From NCBI GenBank assembly GCA_001687465.1, contig LVLI01000527.1, positions 1-23,656 on the forward strand: a stretch of DNA of 23,656 nt. The letters are read 5' to 3'. The notes under the pieces are model-generated. The model was not told the origin of the DNA. It saw nothing but the letters and a program-made list of their open reading frames with translations, and did not search any database. Position 1 is the stretch's first letter. Each line of letters opens with the position of its first letter. Shown here in pieces: positions 1 to 9,800 of this stretch. Source of the DNA: Halocafeteria seosinensis. Taxonomy: Eukaryota; Sar; Bigyra; Bicosoecida. The translations under genes and the position numbers were made by a program.

Positions 1-78
1 CCCTAACCCTAACCCTAACCCTAACCCTAACCCTAACCCTAACCCTAACCCTAACCCTAACCCTAACCCTAACCTAAC
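1..78. repeat. Telomere, (CCCTAA)n
   Basis: Twelve perfect CCCTAA units are followed by one CCTAA unit and a trailing CC, then unique sequence. This is the C-rich strand of a TTAGGG-type telomere in the orientation expected at a left chromosome end. It marks the window as terminal and everything to its right as subtelomeric. The short tract may simply reflect where the assembly stops. Confidence 0.97.
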
Positions 79-258
79 CGGTCCGCTCACTGCAGGTAGA
101 GGATGCACTGCAGAGCTCACTGTACATATCAATATTTCGATCATTACTCGACGATATGACATGTTACTCATATCATGTGAGTGCATATACTTCAGTGAGT
201 TGTGTGATGCGTTTTTATTTTGTCAATATCGACTATGTCTAGAACTGCATACCCGGGT

Positions 259-361
259 GTAAGTATGGACAACTAGCGTAAGTATGGACAACTGAAGGGG
301 AGAGGTCTCCCTAGGTGCGGAATGTAAGTGTGGACAACTAGCGTAAGTATGGACAACTAGC
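259..361 (+). repeat. Four copies of a 19-bp GTAAGTATGGACAACTAGC unit
   Basis: The unit occurs at 259-277, 278-293 (truncated), 324-342 (one change, GTAAGTGT) and 343-361, arranged as two head-to-tail pairs separated by about 30 bp. Each copy begins with GTAAGT, a perfect 5' splice-site consensus. The array lies between the telomere and the first gene, in sequence that I read as an intron remnant. No function is known to me. Confidence 0.85.
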
Positions 362-414
362 CTTCCCTGCGACCCCCCTCTGCGACCTTCCCCCAAGTAA
401 GGGAGTTAGGTCAG

Positions 415-2216
415 TTGAGTCTTTTGAATTTGGTGTCCTTTTCCGAGATCAAGGAGAGGTAATGATAGATGTCCGAGTAAACAATTCTTCCGCCTCTAAG
501 TCTCCCGTCGCAATTGTGACAGAATTAGTGGCATGCTCGGCAAATGAGGTCCCTGATGAACTCGGTATCAATTGTTTATGTACCGCTGGATATCGTCGCA
601 CGAGTGAGTACAGGGATGATGGAGGATCGTGTGTCAAGTGTCCAGAGGGGACATTCCTTAGTGAGCCATCGAATGAAGATGAATGTAATAGGTGTCCTAT
701 TGACCACTTTTCAAGAGAAGCAGCAACTGACTGCCATCCCTGCCCCGCAGAAGGAGTCACCTGTCGGAGTGGTAGGTTACGTTTGGAAGGAGGACAGTGG
801 TGCGAGTATTGCCTACCCGACCTTTCAAATCCACGAGGCACAGTCATTGAGAAAATTATTAACGGGGACACGATCATTTTTCATACGTGTGTTCCGGAAG
901 AAGTGTGCTTGGGGAATGCAACTTCATTTACGGTCGATTGTGCACAAGGGCATACTGGTCCTGTCTGCGACGTGTGCGAGGATGGATACGAGAAATCTCA
1001 AGGGGAGTGTGAACCATGTGGAGATTTGGACGAAAATACGGTGAATCTTCTTGGTGCTTATTCAGTTCAGCTTGGGCTTTTTCTTGCGATTAACGTGGCT
1101 TTCTTCTACCTGGATGGAGTAGCAGATATTGACTTGGAGAGGTTCAAGTATACATTTTTGGTGTCGCTCGATTATCTACAACTTTGTCGGCTTGTTGCGT
1201 GGTTGAAAACTTCCCCATTTCCCGAAAGTATGAACTGGTTTCTGAGCTTATGTAACTTGATGCTGCTCGATCCTTCACGACCAAGCGCTTTTAAGTGCGT
1301 TGTGGGCGTAGGAGAATTTACTAGAAGATTGCTGTCACTGATGACACCATTTATATTAATAGTTCTAGTGTACTCGATACAAGCCGCAAAGGAGGTGAAA
1401 GAAGTATATAAGCGACGTCAAACTTGTTCTATCCGCAGCTGGCTGAAGAATGGATTCTCGATGTCTGTGCTAATTTGTTACTTGGTACACATGACTGTGA
1501 CACTTGCGGCTTCGGAAACGTTTGACATTTATCCTGTAAAGATAGATGGTACTCTTCGTCTTCGTTCCGATCTAAGCTTCGAAGTTGACTCTACTCGTTA
1601 CACAATTCTCGTCGTAGTATCTGTGTTAATTCTGGTGGTGTATACGTTGGGATTGCCTTTCGTAGCACTTGGTCGTGCTGCTGTGATGTTCAAAGCAGCA
1701 AAGAAAACCGAGCAAACTCTATTGGAATTCAAGAACTTTAACCCAATGTTTCGTCTTGATACTTGGGGATTTGTGTGGCCAACAGTGGCTGTCTTTCGGA
1801 AGGTTGCACTGGTTTTGGTGTCTGTTTTTGTGCGGGGCGCACAGGAGCAACTACTTTTTAGCTCAGTACTTCTGTTGTTGTCGGTATTTATCGTTCTCAC
1901 GATTTGGCCATTCCAATGGCCGTTGGTAAATTGGTGTGCCACAGTAGTGACAATAGGTGTCATTCTGACAGTCGGATTGGGTGGTGTCTCTTACGAAGCT
2001 GATGAGCGGGTTTTTTCAATTGTAGGTAATGTTGTGATTGCCATTCAGGCTATCGTGTTCGGGATGTGTATCCTCTTGCAAGTTCTATTCCTCGCGAAAG
2101 CTCTTCTCAATCGGCGAAAAAAACTCATGAATTCGTTACGACGAAAGTTGCCTCAAAAGGTTTCAGATAACGATGACGCCCTAGATAGTCCTCGGCCTAC
2201 AGTGTCCGTGAACTAA
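415..2216 (+). CDS. Cysteine-rich (GCC2/GCC3-like) multi-span membrane protein, 5' end missing
   Basis: I do not recognise a named orthologue. An ATG at 462 gives 584 residues ending with TAA at 2216. The frame stays open upstream to 342 and reads protein-like from about 415, just after a pyrimidine-rich stretch ending in TCAG (411-414), so ATG 462 is probably internal and the true first exons are absent. Counting from 462, residues 25-186 are Cys-rich with paired CxxC spacing (for example CVKCPEGTF and CPIDHFSREAATDCHPC) and a CAQGHTGPVCDVCEDGY motif, as in ephrin-receptor-like GCC2/GCC3 and EGF-like modules. Residues from about 195 to 560 hold roughly eight hydrophobic segments, followed by a basic cytoplasmic-looking tail (RRKKLMNSLRRK). 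Many protist surface proteins pair such an ectodomain with a polytopic channel- or receptor-like region. A receptor or channel role is inference only. No signal peptide is visible, in keeping with loss of the 5' end. Confidence 0.72.
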
Positions 2217-2220
2217 CACA

Positions 2221-2246
2221 TACATATATATATATATATATTTATA
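2221..2246. repeat. (TA)n microsatellite
   Basis: A run of about thirteen alternating TA dinucleotides lies just after the stop codon of the membrane-protein gene, in its likely 3' untranslated region. The rest of 2247-2460 is AT-rich with no feature I can support. Confidence 0.85.
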
Positions 2247-2460
2247 TCCGTTTTAATTTTATTTTGGAACACTACCTTCTTTTTTACCGTACATCGATAC
2301 ACAACACAACTTCTCTGTTCGAGTTTCTCCACAACATATCTAAAAGTTCTAGGTCAAGTCGGATCTAGCAGCGTCAGTTAAAGTCAAGAGCTAATTCATA
2401 CGTCCAAGATAGTTATTCCTTCGTTTGGTCCTCCGAGTGTACAGGTAGGTTATAAGAAGT

Positions 2461-2933
2461 TTAAAATTCTGCCGATGGAAGCAAGATGCACCGACATACG
2501 GTCCTAGTCTGCCACTTGCGTAAAACAGGATATGAAGAGTCTGAGGAGAATAACTGCGTATCGCGTGTAGATGTGGAACGAGATAATCGGAATAATGTTT
2601 CTTTCGTTTTGATGTTTGAAGCAGCATACTCTGCTGAGTGAGCATTGCTTACTTGGAGGGATCTAAATATACTTTTTCGCTTTTCTTTGGCTACCTCCAA
2701 GTTTGAACTGTTTTGAATGGCTCGGAGGTTTCTCCGTAGTCGTCGGATCCACATGGTTTTGTTTCTTTTTTCTTCTATCAAAAAATATCTATTCAACGTG
2801 ACACTCAAAGGTAAGCTGTATATGAAATGACCAGTGCGATTCATAGATTTAACAAAGAATCGTTTCCACAGAAAATGCACAATTTGACCCCCATGTTGCA
2901 ACTTTCGCAAGAGTCCTTGAACTTCTATAAATC
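2461..2933 (-). CDS. Possible 3' exon of an unrecognised gene
   Basis: An open frame on the minus strand ends with TAA at 2461 and can be followed up to a candidate 3' splice site (TGATCAG, exon from 2933). It gives about 157 residues, basic and Ser/Arg-rich in the C-terminal half (motifs KTMWIRRLRRNLRAIQ and KEKRKSIFRSLQ). It converges on the membrane-protein gene. There is no convincing in-frame ATG near the 5' end, so this would be a terminal exon, but no upstream exon was found in 2934-3424. A GTAAGC inside the frame could also be a donor site. I see no domain. It could be a chance ORF. Confidence 0.28.
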
Positions 2934-3657
2934 CTGATCATGGTACGTTGGAGGCTTCTAGCAAGCCGACTTCGCTACTCATGGATTTCTTATACTTAAT
3001 AGACTCCGACTGGCAGCATGCGAGCTGACGTAATTGTTCCTGATGTACACATATTATAATACGCAGGATCGTTTTGTTTCATACCATTTTATTATATTAC
3101 TTGGGTACTTTATCATTCACATCGTATTGGGTACTGGTTTCGTGTGTATTGTATCCGGCATCTACACTATACGGGATGTATACAGGTTTCTGGACTAACA
3201 GCGCCTAATGCTGTTAGCAGGACGTACCACCTATGATGGGCCCTGGTACGCTGAAGAAGGAAGCAGACTGACTTGCCCTCAAATATCCATGAAGCGGCCT
3301 GTGCTGCTGAAGATCTAGGTAGGCTATGTAACTAGCACATAGAGTGCAACTACACGCCTTCAGGACTACACCTACGCAAAATGCGCTTTTGTTGCAAAGT
3401 TAAAACTACTCATCTGGTAAGCTGTTGGTTATCGAAACGGTTTTCCGTTGGTTGGCGGCGATACGGGCGGTCCGTTTGTGGCTGCGAGCAATCGGCGAAG
3501 ACGACATAAGTGTTATCCTACAGAACAGATTTCGTTCTAGCGATATTAAGAATATTGAGATGGATGTCTATCGTCTTCACTATTACAAGCCCGTCTTCGG
3601 TCGCCAACTGCATCTGTATAAGAACCGACTTCAATAGTACGCAGCTACCGAAAGACT
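2934..3657. other. Intergenic, no supported gene
   Basis: Only short ORFs are present; a 70-codon ORF from 3425 has no recognisable content. One small perfect hairpin (8-bp arms CTAACAGC/GCTGTTAG, 7-nt loop) lies at 3195-3217. Nothing else is supported. Confidence 0.6.
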
Positions 3658-3903
3658 TCATCTGGGCAATCCGCTCCAGTGTTCGCGCAGAGACTCCACT
3701 CCGTGCCTTCCAGCTAGACTAGAAAATAGTCGCTCAACGTCCGCAGATCCGGGACTGATGGAAAAGATCCTCAGTGCCAAGGATTTTAGTACGAAGGTTT
3801 CTTGGCTGCTGACCAAATTCTCCCACCAATGGACGGCATCTTCCTCTGGCACTTCTTCGTCGCTGACACCGTCAAGCGCGAGGAAATCGGGAAGGTTAGT
3901 CAT
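3658..3903 (-). pseudogene. hAT transposase C-terminal dimerisation domain, remnant
   Basis: The minus-strand frame encodes about 81 residues with the hallmarks of the hAT dimerisation region: HWWENLVSSQ, then LALRIFSISPGSADVERLFS, matching the family pattern of a tryptophan pair, Leu-Ala, and Ser-Ala-x-x-Glu-Arg-x-Phe-Ser. A stop codon directly precedes the first ATG (3903), and no zinc-finger BED domain or catalytic core is found upstream on this strand, so only the C-terminal tip of the transposase survives. It ends at a TGA next to the 3' side. No terminal inverted repeats or target-site duplication were identified. It is a fossil insertion, or less likely an exon of a domesticated hAT gene. 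Confidence 0.72.
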
Positions 3904-4278
3904 TCATGTATCCGGGATAAGCGGTCCAGAGACGTAACTGCTGAGTGCGATGCTTTTGGTAGGCGGGTGGAGCATCTCCTTGTCCACTCAGAGGTACCGG
4001 CTCCCTTCAGCGATGTGAACACCGTTGCCGAAGTTCTCGAGGACGATCTCAAGGACGCACAATGGCCTGACGAAGAGTCCATTGATGGTGTACGTCGTGA
4101 GTGTACGCTCTCAGAAGCAGAACTCGACTTTGTCTTCTGCAAGGAGTTCTCTGGTCGTGAGCATCCAGAGTATTCCCTGGAGGAACTTCTGGAAGAAATC
4201 AACGAGGCAGATTTGGATTCTGCCCGCATCATTGCTAGGGACAACTTGGCTATCGGCGATGATGGCGTAATGAAGTAG
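3829..4278 (+). CDS. Acidic hypothetical ORF, partly antisense to the hAT remnant
   Basis: The first ATG at 3829 gives 149 residues to TAG at 4278. The first 25 codons lie antisense to the hAT dimerisation fragment and are probably not genuine. From about 3925 the frame is strongly acidic with mixed third-position usage (motifs AEVLEDDLKDAQWPDEES and SLEELLEEINEADLDSARI), which looks like once-translated sequence, possibly helical. I recognise no domain. It may be the broken 3' portion of a gene or of the transposon's second ORF. The opposite strand is open here too, but its Ser/Arg-rich translation looks like a shadow. Confidence 0.35.
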   Translation: MDGIFLWHFFVADTVKREEIGKVSHSCIRDKRSRDVTAECDAFGRRVEHLLVHSEVPAPFSDVNTVAEVLEDDLKDAQWPDEESIDGVRRECTLSEAELDFVFCKEFSGREHPEYSLEELLEEINEADLDSARIIARDNLAIGDDGVMK

Positions 4279-4440
4279 CAATCATTGGCGAGGTGCCTAC
4301 ACAGCCTGTTACTCCAGCATCAAGGGTCTCAGTCTTGCAGGACGCGCGATCCCTCCAGCGATTCCAGGTCAATTATGAAGAATTACCCATATTGAGGTCA
4401 AGCAAATAACGTCGTAACATACAAACCACATGTTAATAAC

Positions 4441-4550
4441 ACATCCATTCATTGTAATGCAACATGTTATAATATTAGTGGAATAATACATCCATTCATT
4501 GTAATGCAACATGTTATAATATTAGTGGAATAATACATCCATTCATTGGT
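4441..4550. repeat. 47-bp tandem repeat, 2.3 copies
   Basis: Two complete, essentially identical 47-bp units begin with ACATCCATTCATTG at 4441 and 4488, and a partial third begins at 4535. The unit is AT-rich and contains ATGTTATAATATT. Near identity between copies suggests a recent duplication. The flanks 4279-4440 and 4551-4726 hold no gene I can support. Confidence 0.92.
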
Positions 4551-4726
4551 CGTATTGTAGCGAGGTCTTCAAACGCTCTCTCCATCGTGGGCCTGCCAAC
4601 GTGCGGATGGATGAGCATGACATAACAGAACCAAGCCACAATCATCCATCAATTCACATTGACTCTCCGTCTGCACGTCTTTTTTGTCCAGCGTTTGAAT
4701 AAGCCACTTCCACAATGTGTGGCCGG

Positions 4727-5158
4727 TCACATCGACGTTAAAAAAAATGCAGGATGGTACTGAATTAAGTCGTTGGGTTTTTCGTTGCGCAAGCGACTCA
4801 ACGCGACTTGGTTAGGGTTCGGGAACCGACACATGTCGCTGAAATACAACCAAACACAAAGATCAGACGGAAATAACTGTAGGTCATAGCTTTCACAGTG
4901 GCGAATAAACGTTTGGCGTTCGTCGTCGTCTTCAATCTGCTTGGTACAATCGTACAAACCATACATAACCAACCGTCGCCATTGAATCCACTGTTTCGAT
5001 GTGGCAAGGTACTCCCGAAACACCCAGTTCCAGACTTGCGGATAATGGTCCGCACAAAGTGTTCATATGTACGTCATCCGAGGGCGTTGATTCGTTCCCC
5101 ACAGAACGATAGCGGGAACGACGCAGTCCAGCATCGTTTTCCGGGACCTCCGAGCGTC
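4727..5158 (-). pseudogene. Degenerate ORF of unknown type with one in-frame stop
   Basis: On the minus strand a single frame reads protein-like over about 144 codons and is broken by only one TGA (near 5069-5071). After the stop comes a Trp-rich stretch (QVWNWVFREYLATSKQWIQW), then an acidic turn (CTKQIEDDDERQTFIRHCE) and SYDLQLFPSDLCVWLYFSDM. Before the stop is DARRSRKTMLDCVVPAIVLW. The style resembles a decayed transposon-encoded protein, and the FPSDLCVWLYFSDM part recalls the N-terminal domain of some tyrosine recombinases, but I cannot confirm a family. The homopolymer GGGGGGG at 5162-5168 may mark a further frameshift. Confidence 0.33.
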
Positions 5159-5159
5159 G

Positions 5160-6550
5160 GTGGGGGGGAAACACAAACAAGAAGAGGCTGACAGTCTCGA
5201 TTTCGCAGGAATAGGACCTGATACCAGGATCAATGCGACGCACCTGAGTCGATTTATTGTTTCAGAGATAGCTAAACGCTATTTCTTGGCTCAGCAAACG
5301 ATAAAGGTCTGTCTGATGTCATGATCTAACGTAATTGTCAAATATCGCTTCCTTTAGTGCTTCCAGACCAGCAGTAGTTATCCTGCAGCTAAGGCAAGGA
5401 GTTTGAGATGTACATTCTTAAGGAACTACAAGTACTATCCCTCATCACTTGCCTGATAAGGACCATATGCAGGTTCTTCCTGAGGAAGGAGAAGCGCGCC
5501 GATAGCCATTTCATTGACAACAGTGTTGATAGAATTCCTGTACGATGTTGTGCTGCTTCGAGTGGATGTATGACATTTTATCCATATTCTCCCGAAGAGG
5601 AGAACATGGATGGACATCAACCTCCTCTGGAATGAACCAGAGGCATAAAATTTCGATCACCCGGACGCTTTGTCGCATCAGTGTCACCGAGAGCTTTGAC
5701 AACACCGTCTTCGTGAAGGCACTGACCTTTTGTGCAACGCAAAAGTGCGGCGTTCCCGACTTAGAATCCCAAATCCGGCTAAACCGCTTTTCACAACAAA
5801 ACGATGCTCGTGTTTCCGCAGCGGTGCAGTTCCTGTGACTTCTCCGCTCGTTCTTCACAACTTGGAATAGAGATCATGCCGCGTTTCTTCCCAAGCGTTC
5901 CTCCGTGAAGAGTCTATATGCCTGGAGGGTTAAGCATTGATTGTCTCGGTTTTCTTACGCCGCACAGTGCCCATGTTAATTCTGATAGTGGGCGGAAAGC
6001 AGAGTTTATTCGGCGAATCATATCCCACAATGATCTTGCACCATCTAAAAATTCCGGGCTGGCGAAGCCAGCAAAGTTTCAGTGGGTAGTAATTGTACCT
6101 GGTGCAATCGAGGAAGAACCTGCTACCCTACTTATACCTAGCCCAGGTGTATACCATTAATTCAAATTGATGGGGTAAGGACTGGCGATGTGTGTGTCAC
6201 ACATACCAGACAGGTAGATACTGCACACACACATATGTGACAGATAGCCACCGTCCGGGGAGTTGCTATGAACTTCGCACCGAATCGCACCGATTCGCAC
6301 GCCATCGGATGTGAAGTTCACATTTTGAACCTCTGTGAAGTCGACTTCAAGTCCCGCGGGCCGCGGCGCCGCCAGATGAACATCCGAAATGTTTCCTTCG
6401 GAATCCTGAATAACACATTCAATCTTATCATACGTCCAGTGTGTATTGATACGCGATAGCTAGCAAATCTTGTTCTTGACTCTTCCGAAAAGCTCCAGCA
6501 ATTACATACTACTCGTTGTATCATCGCAAACAAACGACGACAATGGCGAC
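5160..6550. other. Intergenic, no supported gene
   Basis: About 1.4 kb contains only short overlapping ORFs on both strands, none with a recognisable motif. Local inverted sequence such as TGTGTGTCACACATA with ACACACACATATGTGAC occurs around 6190-6243. This may be old transposon sequence; nothing specific is supported. Confidence 0.55.
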
Positions 6551-6552
6551 CG

Positions 6553-6602
6553 AAAACGATGGAGCAGACGATACAGTGCTGTCTCGTCTGCTCCATCGTT
6601 TT
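6553..6602. repeat. 50-bp near-perfect hairpin
   Basis: A perfect 19-bp inverted repeat (left arm AAAACGATGGAGCAGACGA at 6553-6571, right arm 6584-6602) encloses a further 4-bp pair (ACAG/CTGT) after one mismatch, leaving a 2-nt loop. The whole stem is therefore 23 paired bases with one mismatch. It lies about 280 bp beyond the stop codon of the minus-strand PHD-finger gene. It could be a small-RNA precursor, a cruciform-forming site or the relic of an inverted insertion. Confidence 0.9.
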
Positions 6603-6878
6603 AGACTCGAGAAAAGAAGCTATGATTCCACGAACATGACAAACGAGGATTGACAACCCACCCAGGAAAAGTGATAACGAAGACATCAATCGTATATTTA
6701 TTTGTTCTGCATCATTGCTTTTCCAAGTATACCTTGGCTGTCGCCCTCATTATATTGTTCCAAAATCGATCCAAATGATAAGCTGCGGCACAATGCAATG
6801 AACCAATTCGGGAATGTAGTTGAGTCTCCGTGTCGACAGTTCTCTTCGCACGTTTAACTGACGCGTGTAACATATTCA

Positions 6879-9800
6879 TCACTCGCCGTACTTGTTGATA
6901 TGTAGCAGATACTTAGCGTAACATCGAAGTTCCTGAACCAACAGCTTCTTTTGGAGCTCTTGAACTCGCCCGTCGGCAACTGGCACGTCCTTGCACTCGG
7001 CGCAGAACCATCGCCCTGGAGGCACTTTTTTCAGTTTTGGCGTCAGACAGTTCAGGTGAAATGACCGGTCACAACAATCGCACATAACACACAATTTATC
7101 TCCTGAAGACGAATAACAGATACAACACCACAAATTAGTGTCATTCGCAGAGATGATGTCCTCGCTTGCTACATGACCACAACATTTGCCAGGTTCACAG
7201 AAATGTATAGTTGGGGTAGGCTGGCTGTCGTCTCCATGTAGATCTAACTTGTTCCTTGGTTCTTTCTCTGCCGCGGGGGTGTCACTAGCAGACGAATCAC
7301 ATTCTGCTGAGAGTGACCAGCGACGAGAGGGAACAGAACGAGGAACAGATATTCCCAAAGAATACTTGACAAAATCAATAGCTCTTTGTGCAAGAGAATT
7401 GTTATTAGCAGCAGAGTTCAGATCTCTGTTCCTCGCAGACTTGGCTTTCGTTGTCCCAGGAGCAATCGAGTAATTTTTGGAATAAGCAACAGGTATCATC
7501 CGTCTTGCCGATGGGTACAGCTCGCCGACTTTCCTGGCAAGCGCTTGCGTCTCGCCTACACTTAGCGAAGCGGCACAGGGGCCGACTCTTTTAAATTTCT
7601 GAGGACTCTTCCTGAGGGTTGGGCTCTGCAAAAGATACTCCCGCATAATGCAAGAGGGTGGAACCCACAGCAGCTTAACTCGGACATAATCAGTTTCGCA
7701 AACTACCTCGAAGCGGTACTGCTTGCCTGCTTTAAGTTTACTGGTAGCAGTCTTTAGTCTGTACGAGGCAACTAAACCGACACCAAATAGTCCTTCCCCA
7801 TTTCGAGAGTCAAAGAGCATGCATTTATCGTTTTGTCGAAAGCATACCTCTTCTCCTTCATAGTTTCTCCATTCAAGATGGTCATTCAGCTCAGCTGTTA
7901 AAGGATCGTCGACCGATATCGCTTTTGCTCTGTCAACAGACACCAGCCAAGTTGTTCCTGAGGTACTGCTTTTTCCCTCCTGGTCCAGCTCAAGTGCGAA
8001 TGCCGGAAATGGTCTACCCCTAATTGCTGAGAGGCCGTGATTTTCAGCTGTCAAGAACTTGGCCGCAATGGGATGTTCTCTTTCAATGTGATTCAAAACA
8101 CGCAATTTGCATCGATCATGTATGGATATATTGATCCGATTCAAAAGAACATTTGTCCATCCCCCTGCCAACTTCGGAGTCTCATGAACAAGCTTTTCCC
8201 ACGATGGAGAAACTTGCAAGCAAAGAAAATGCCTAAGACGCTCCAGTCGAAGAGAGTTGTGAGCAGATAAGTTACATCCCTCTTTCAGAGATGAACGACA
8301 AAGTTCTACCATTGCGGGATGGCAGAGTAAGGAAGACCGGTTGGCAATACTGCGTGAGAGATTCTCCGGGAGCCGCAGTGACTTGATTGAAACTACGCCT
8401 GCTCTTCCCCTGTGTTTACACGCACTACACTGTCCTCTCACTATCACCCATGCGGCCATCGTGGACGCTCGCTTAACCACCTTCAGGTAGCTCTCAATGT
8501 TTTTAAACTCTACAGCGAATTCTTGTCCTGTAGGCGATCCATCTGTGCTGTTAGGCGCTTGGCCGATACCACCGTGATACAAGTCGCGGTGATTAAAGTC
8601 CGGGAGAGGCGGTAAGCCTACACTGAAAACTGAGGAGCTCGGTACTGGGTTACTACCGAGAATCGAGTGCAAAAGCATTTCTGCAGGAGGCATCCCATAT
8701 GTATTCAGAGACTGGCGACGCTTTCTTAGCATACTCTTCATACTGAAAGGCTTTATTCGCGAAATCTGGTCTCTATTCAAGTGAGACAGTGTATCATGAC
8801 AATCGTTCACTCTACCGCCCCGAGGAGGCTCCTGGACTGGATGAAATGCTTTCGCCAAAAATCTCTCCAGTTCCCCTGCGTTGTGATGCTTTGTACTGTC
8901 AATAAGACACTGGTATAGCGTCCTATCCAAATCGTCTAAGTCATCACATCTCTCCGAAGTAGCTCGGACATCCTCAATGTTTGGTGCTTTGCATATTTCA
9001 AACCACCATGAGGGATCCCCCTGTAAAGGATGATACCAATCAGGGAGCTCTTCGCGATGATTATGAGTGTCCAACTTCCCATCCGATGGGGGAGAGTCTT
9101 CGGGAATTGCTATTCCTTCCCAACGAGGTACAATGCCTAAACGATCGTCATATAGTTTCCTTCGTGAAAACTCGTCCTCGAGTTGAACTACAGATTTGCT
9201 ATCAGACATCATTCTCCTGATAAGTTCAAAATCTGCACCGAGAATTCTAGTTAAAGACCAGAAAAGCTTCCTTTCACCAACCATCCATTCTCTCCAAGAA
9301 GAATTGCAAGAGACAAACTGCTCCCATATGTCTGAGAAATGATTGCTACTGGCGGTGTTCCCCCGNGGGGCGGTCGCAGTGGACAAACCATTCATGGGAC
9401 TGCGTTTGCTACTGTATGGAGCTACGGGCACACTAGCGGTCGGTATGTTGACCTTCCTGCTGTTCTGAACGTATAGAGGATCGCTCGGGCAACTGAATTG
9501 CAGCTTCTCACCATCCACTTGGGGGCCTGTATATCGCAATAGGTGATTTCCTCTGGAAGAGGACCGGAAAAGATCTATAAAACGAGCTGTGACAAGCGAA
9601 TTTTCCTTCGAAGACGATTTGACGGGACGAAAACAAGGTGCAACGATGGACGAAGACGGGTGTGCGGAGCCCCTACAGCCACCTGTCTCCCAGCGAGGAA
9701 GAATTGATATTTTCCGCAGGTTCAGCTTATCAACAGATGCGTGGGTACTGTCTCCATACGCTGACACCCGAACCCTCGAGCTGTTCCTAGGAGGAACTCG

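Noticed and set aside
544-1044. 166-codon ORF inside the membrane-protein gene
   Set aside because: It is a second frame of the Cys-rich coding region; the main frame has the proper Cys spacing and membrane segments.
5511-5858. 115-codon minus-strand ORF
   Set aside because: An overlapping plus-strand frame is equally open, there is no recognisable motif and composition is not distinctive.
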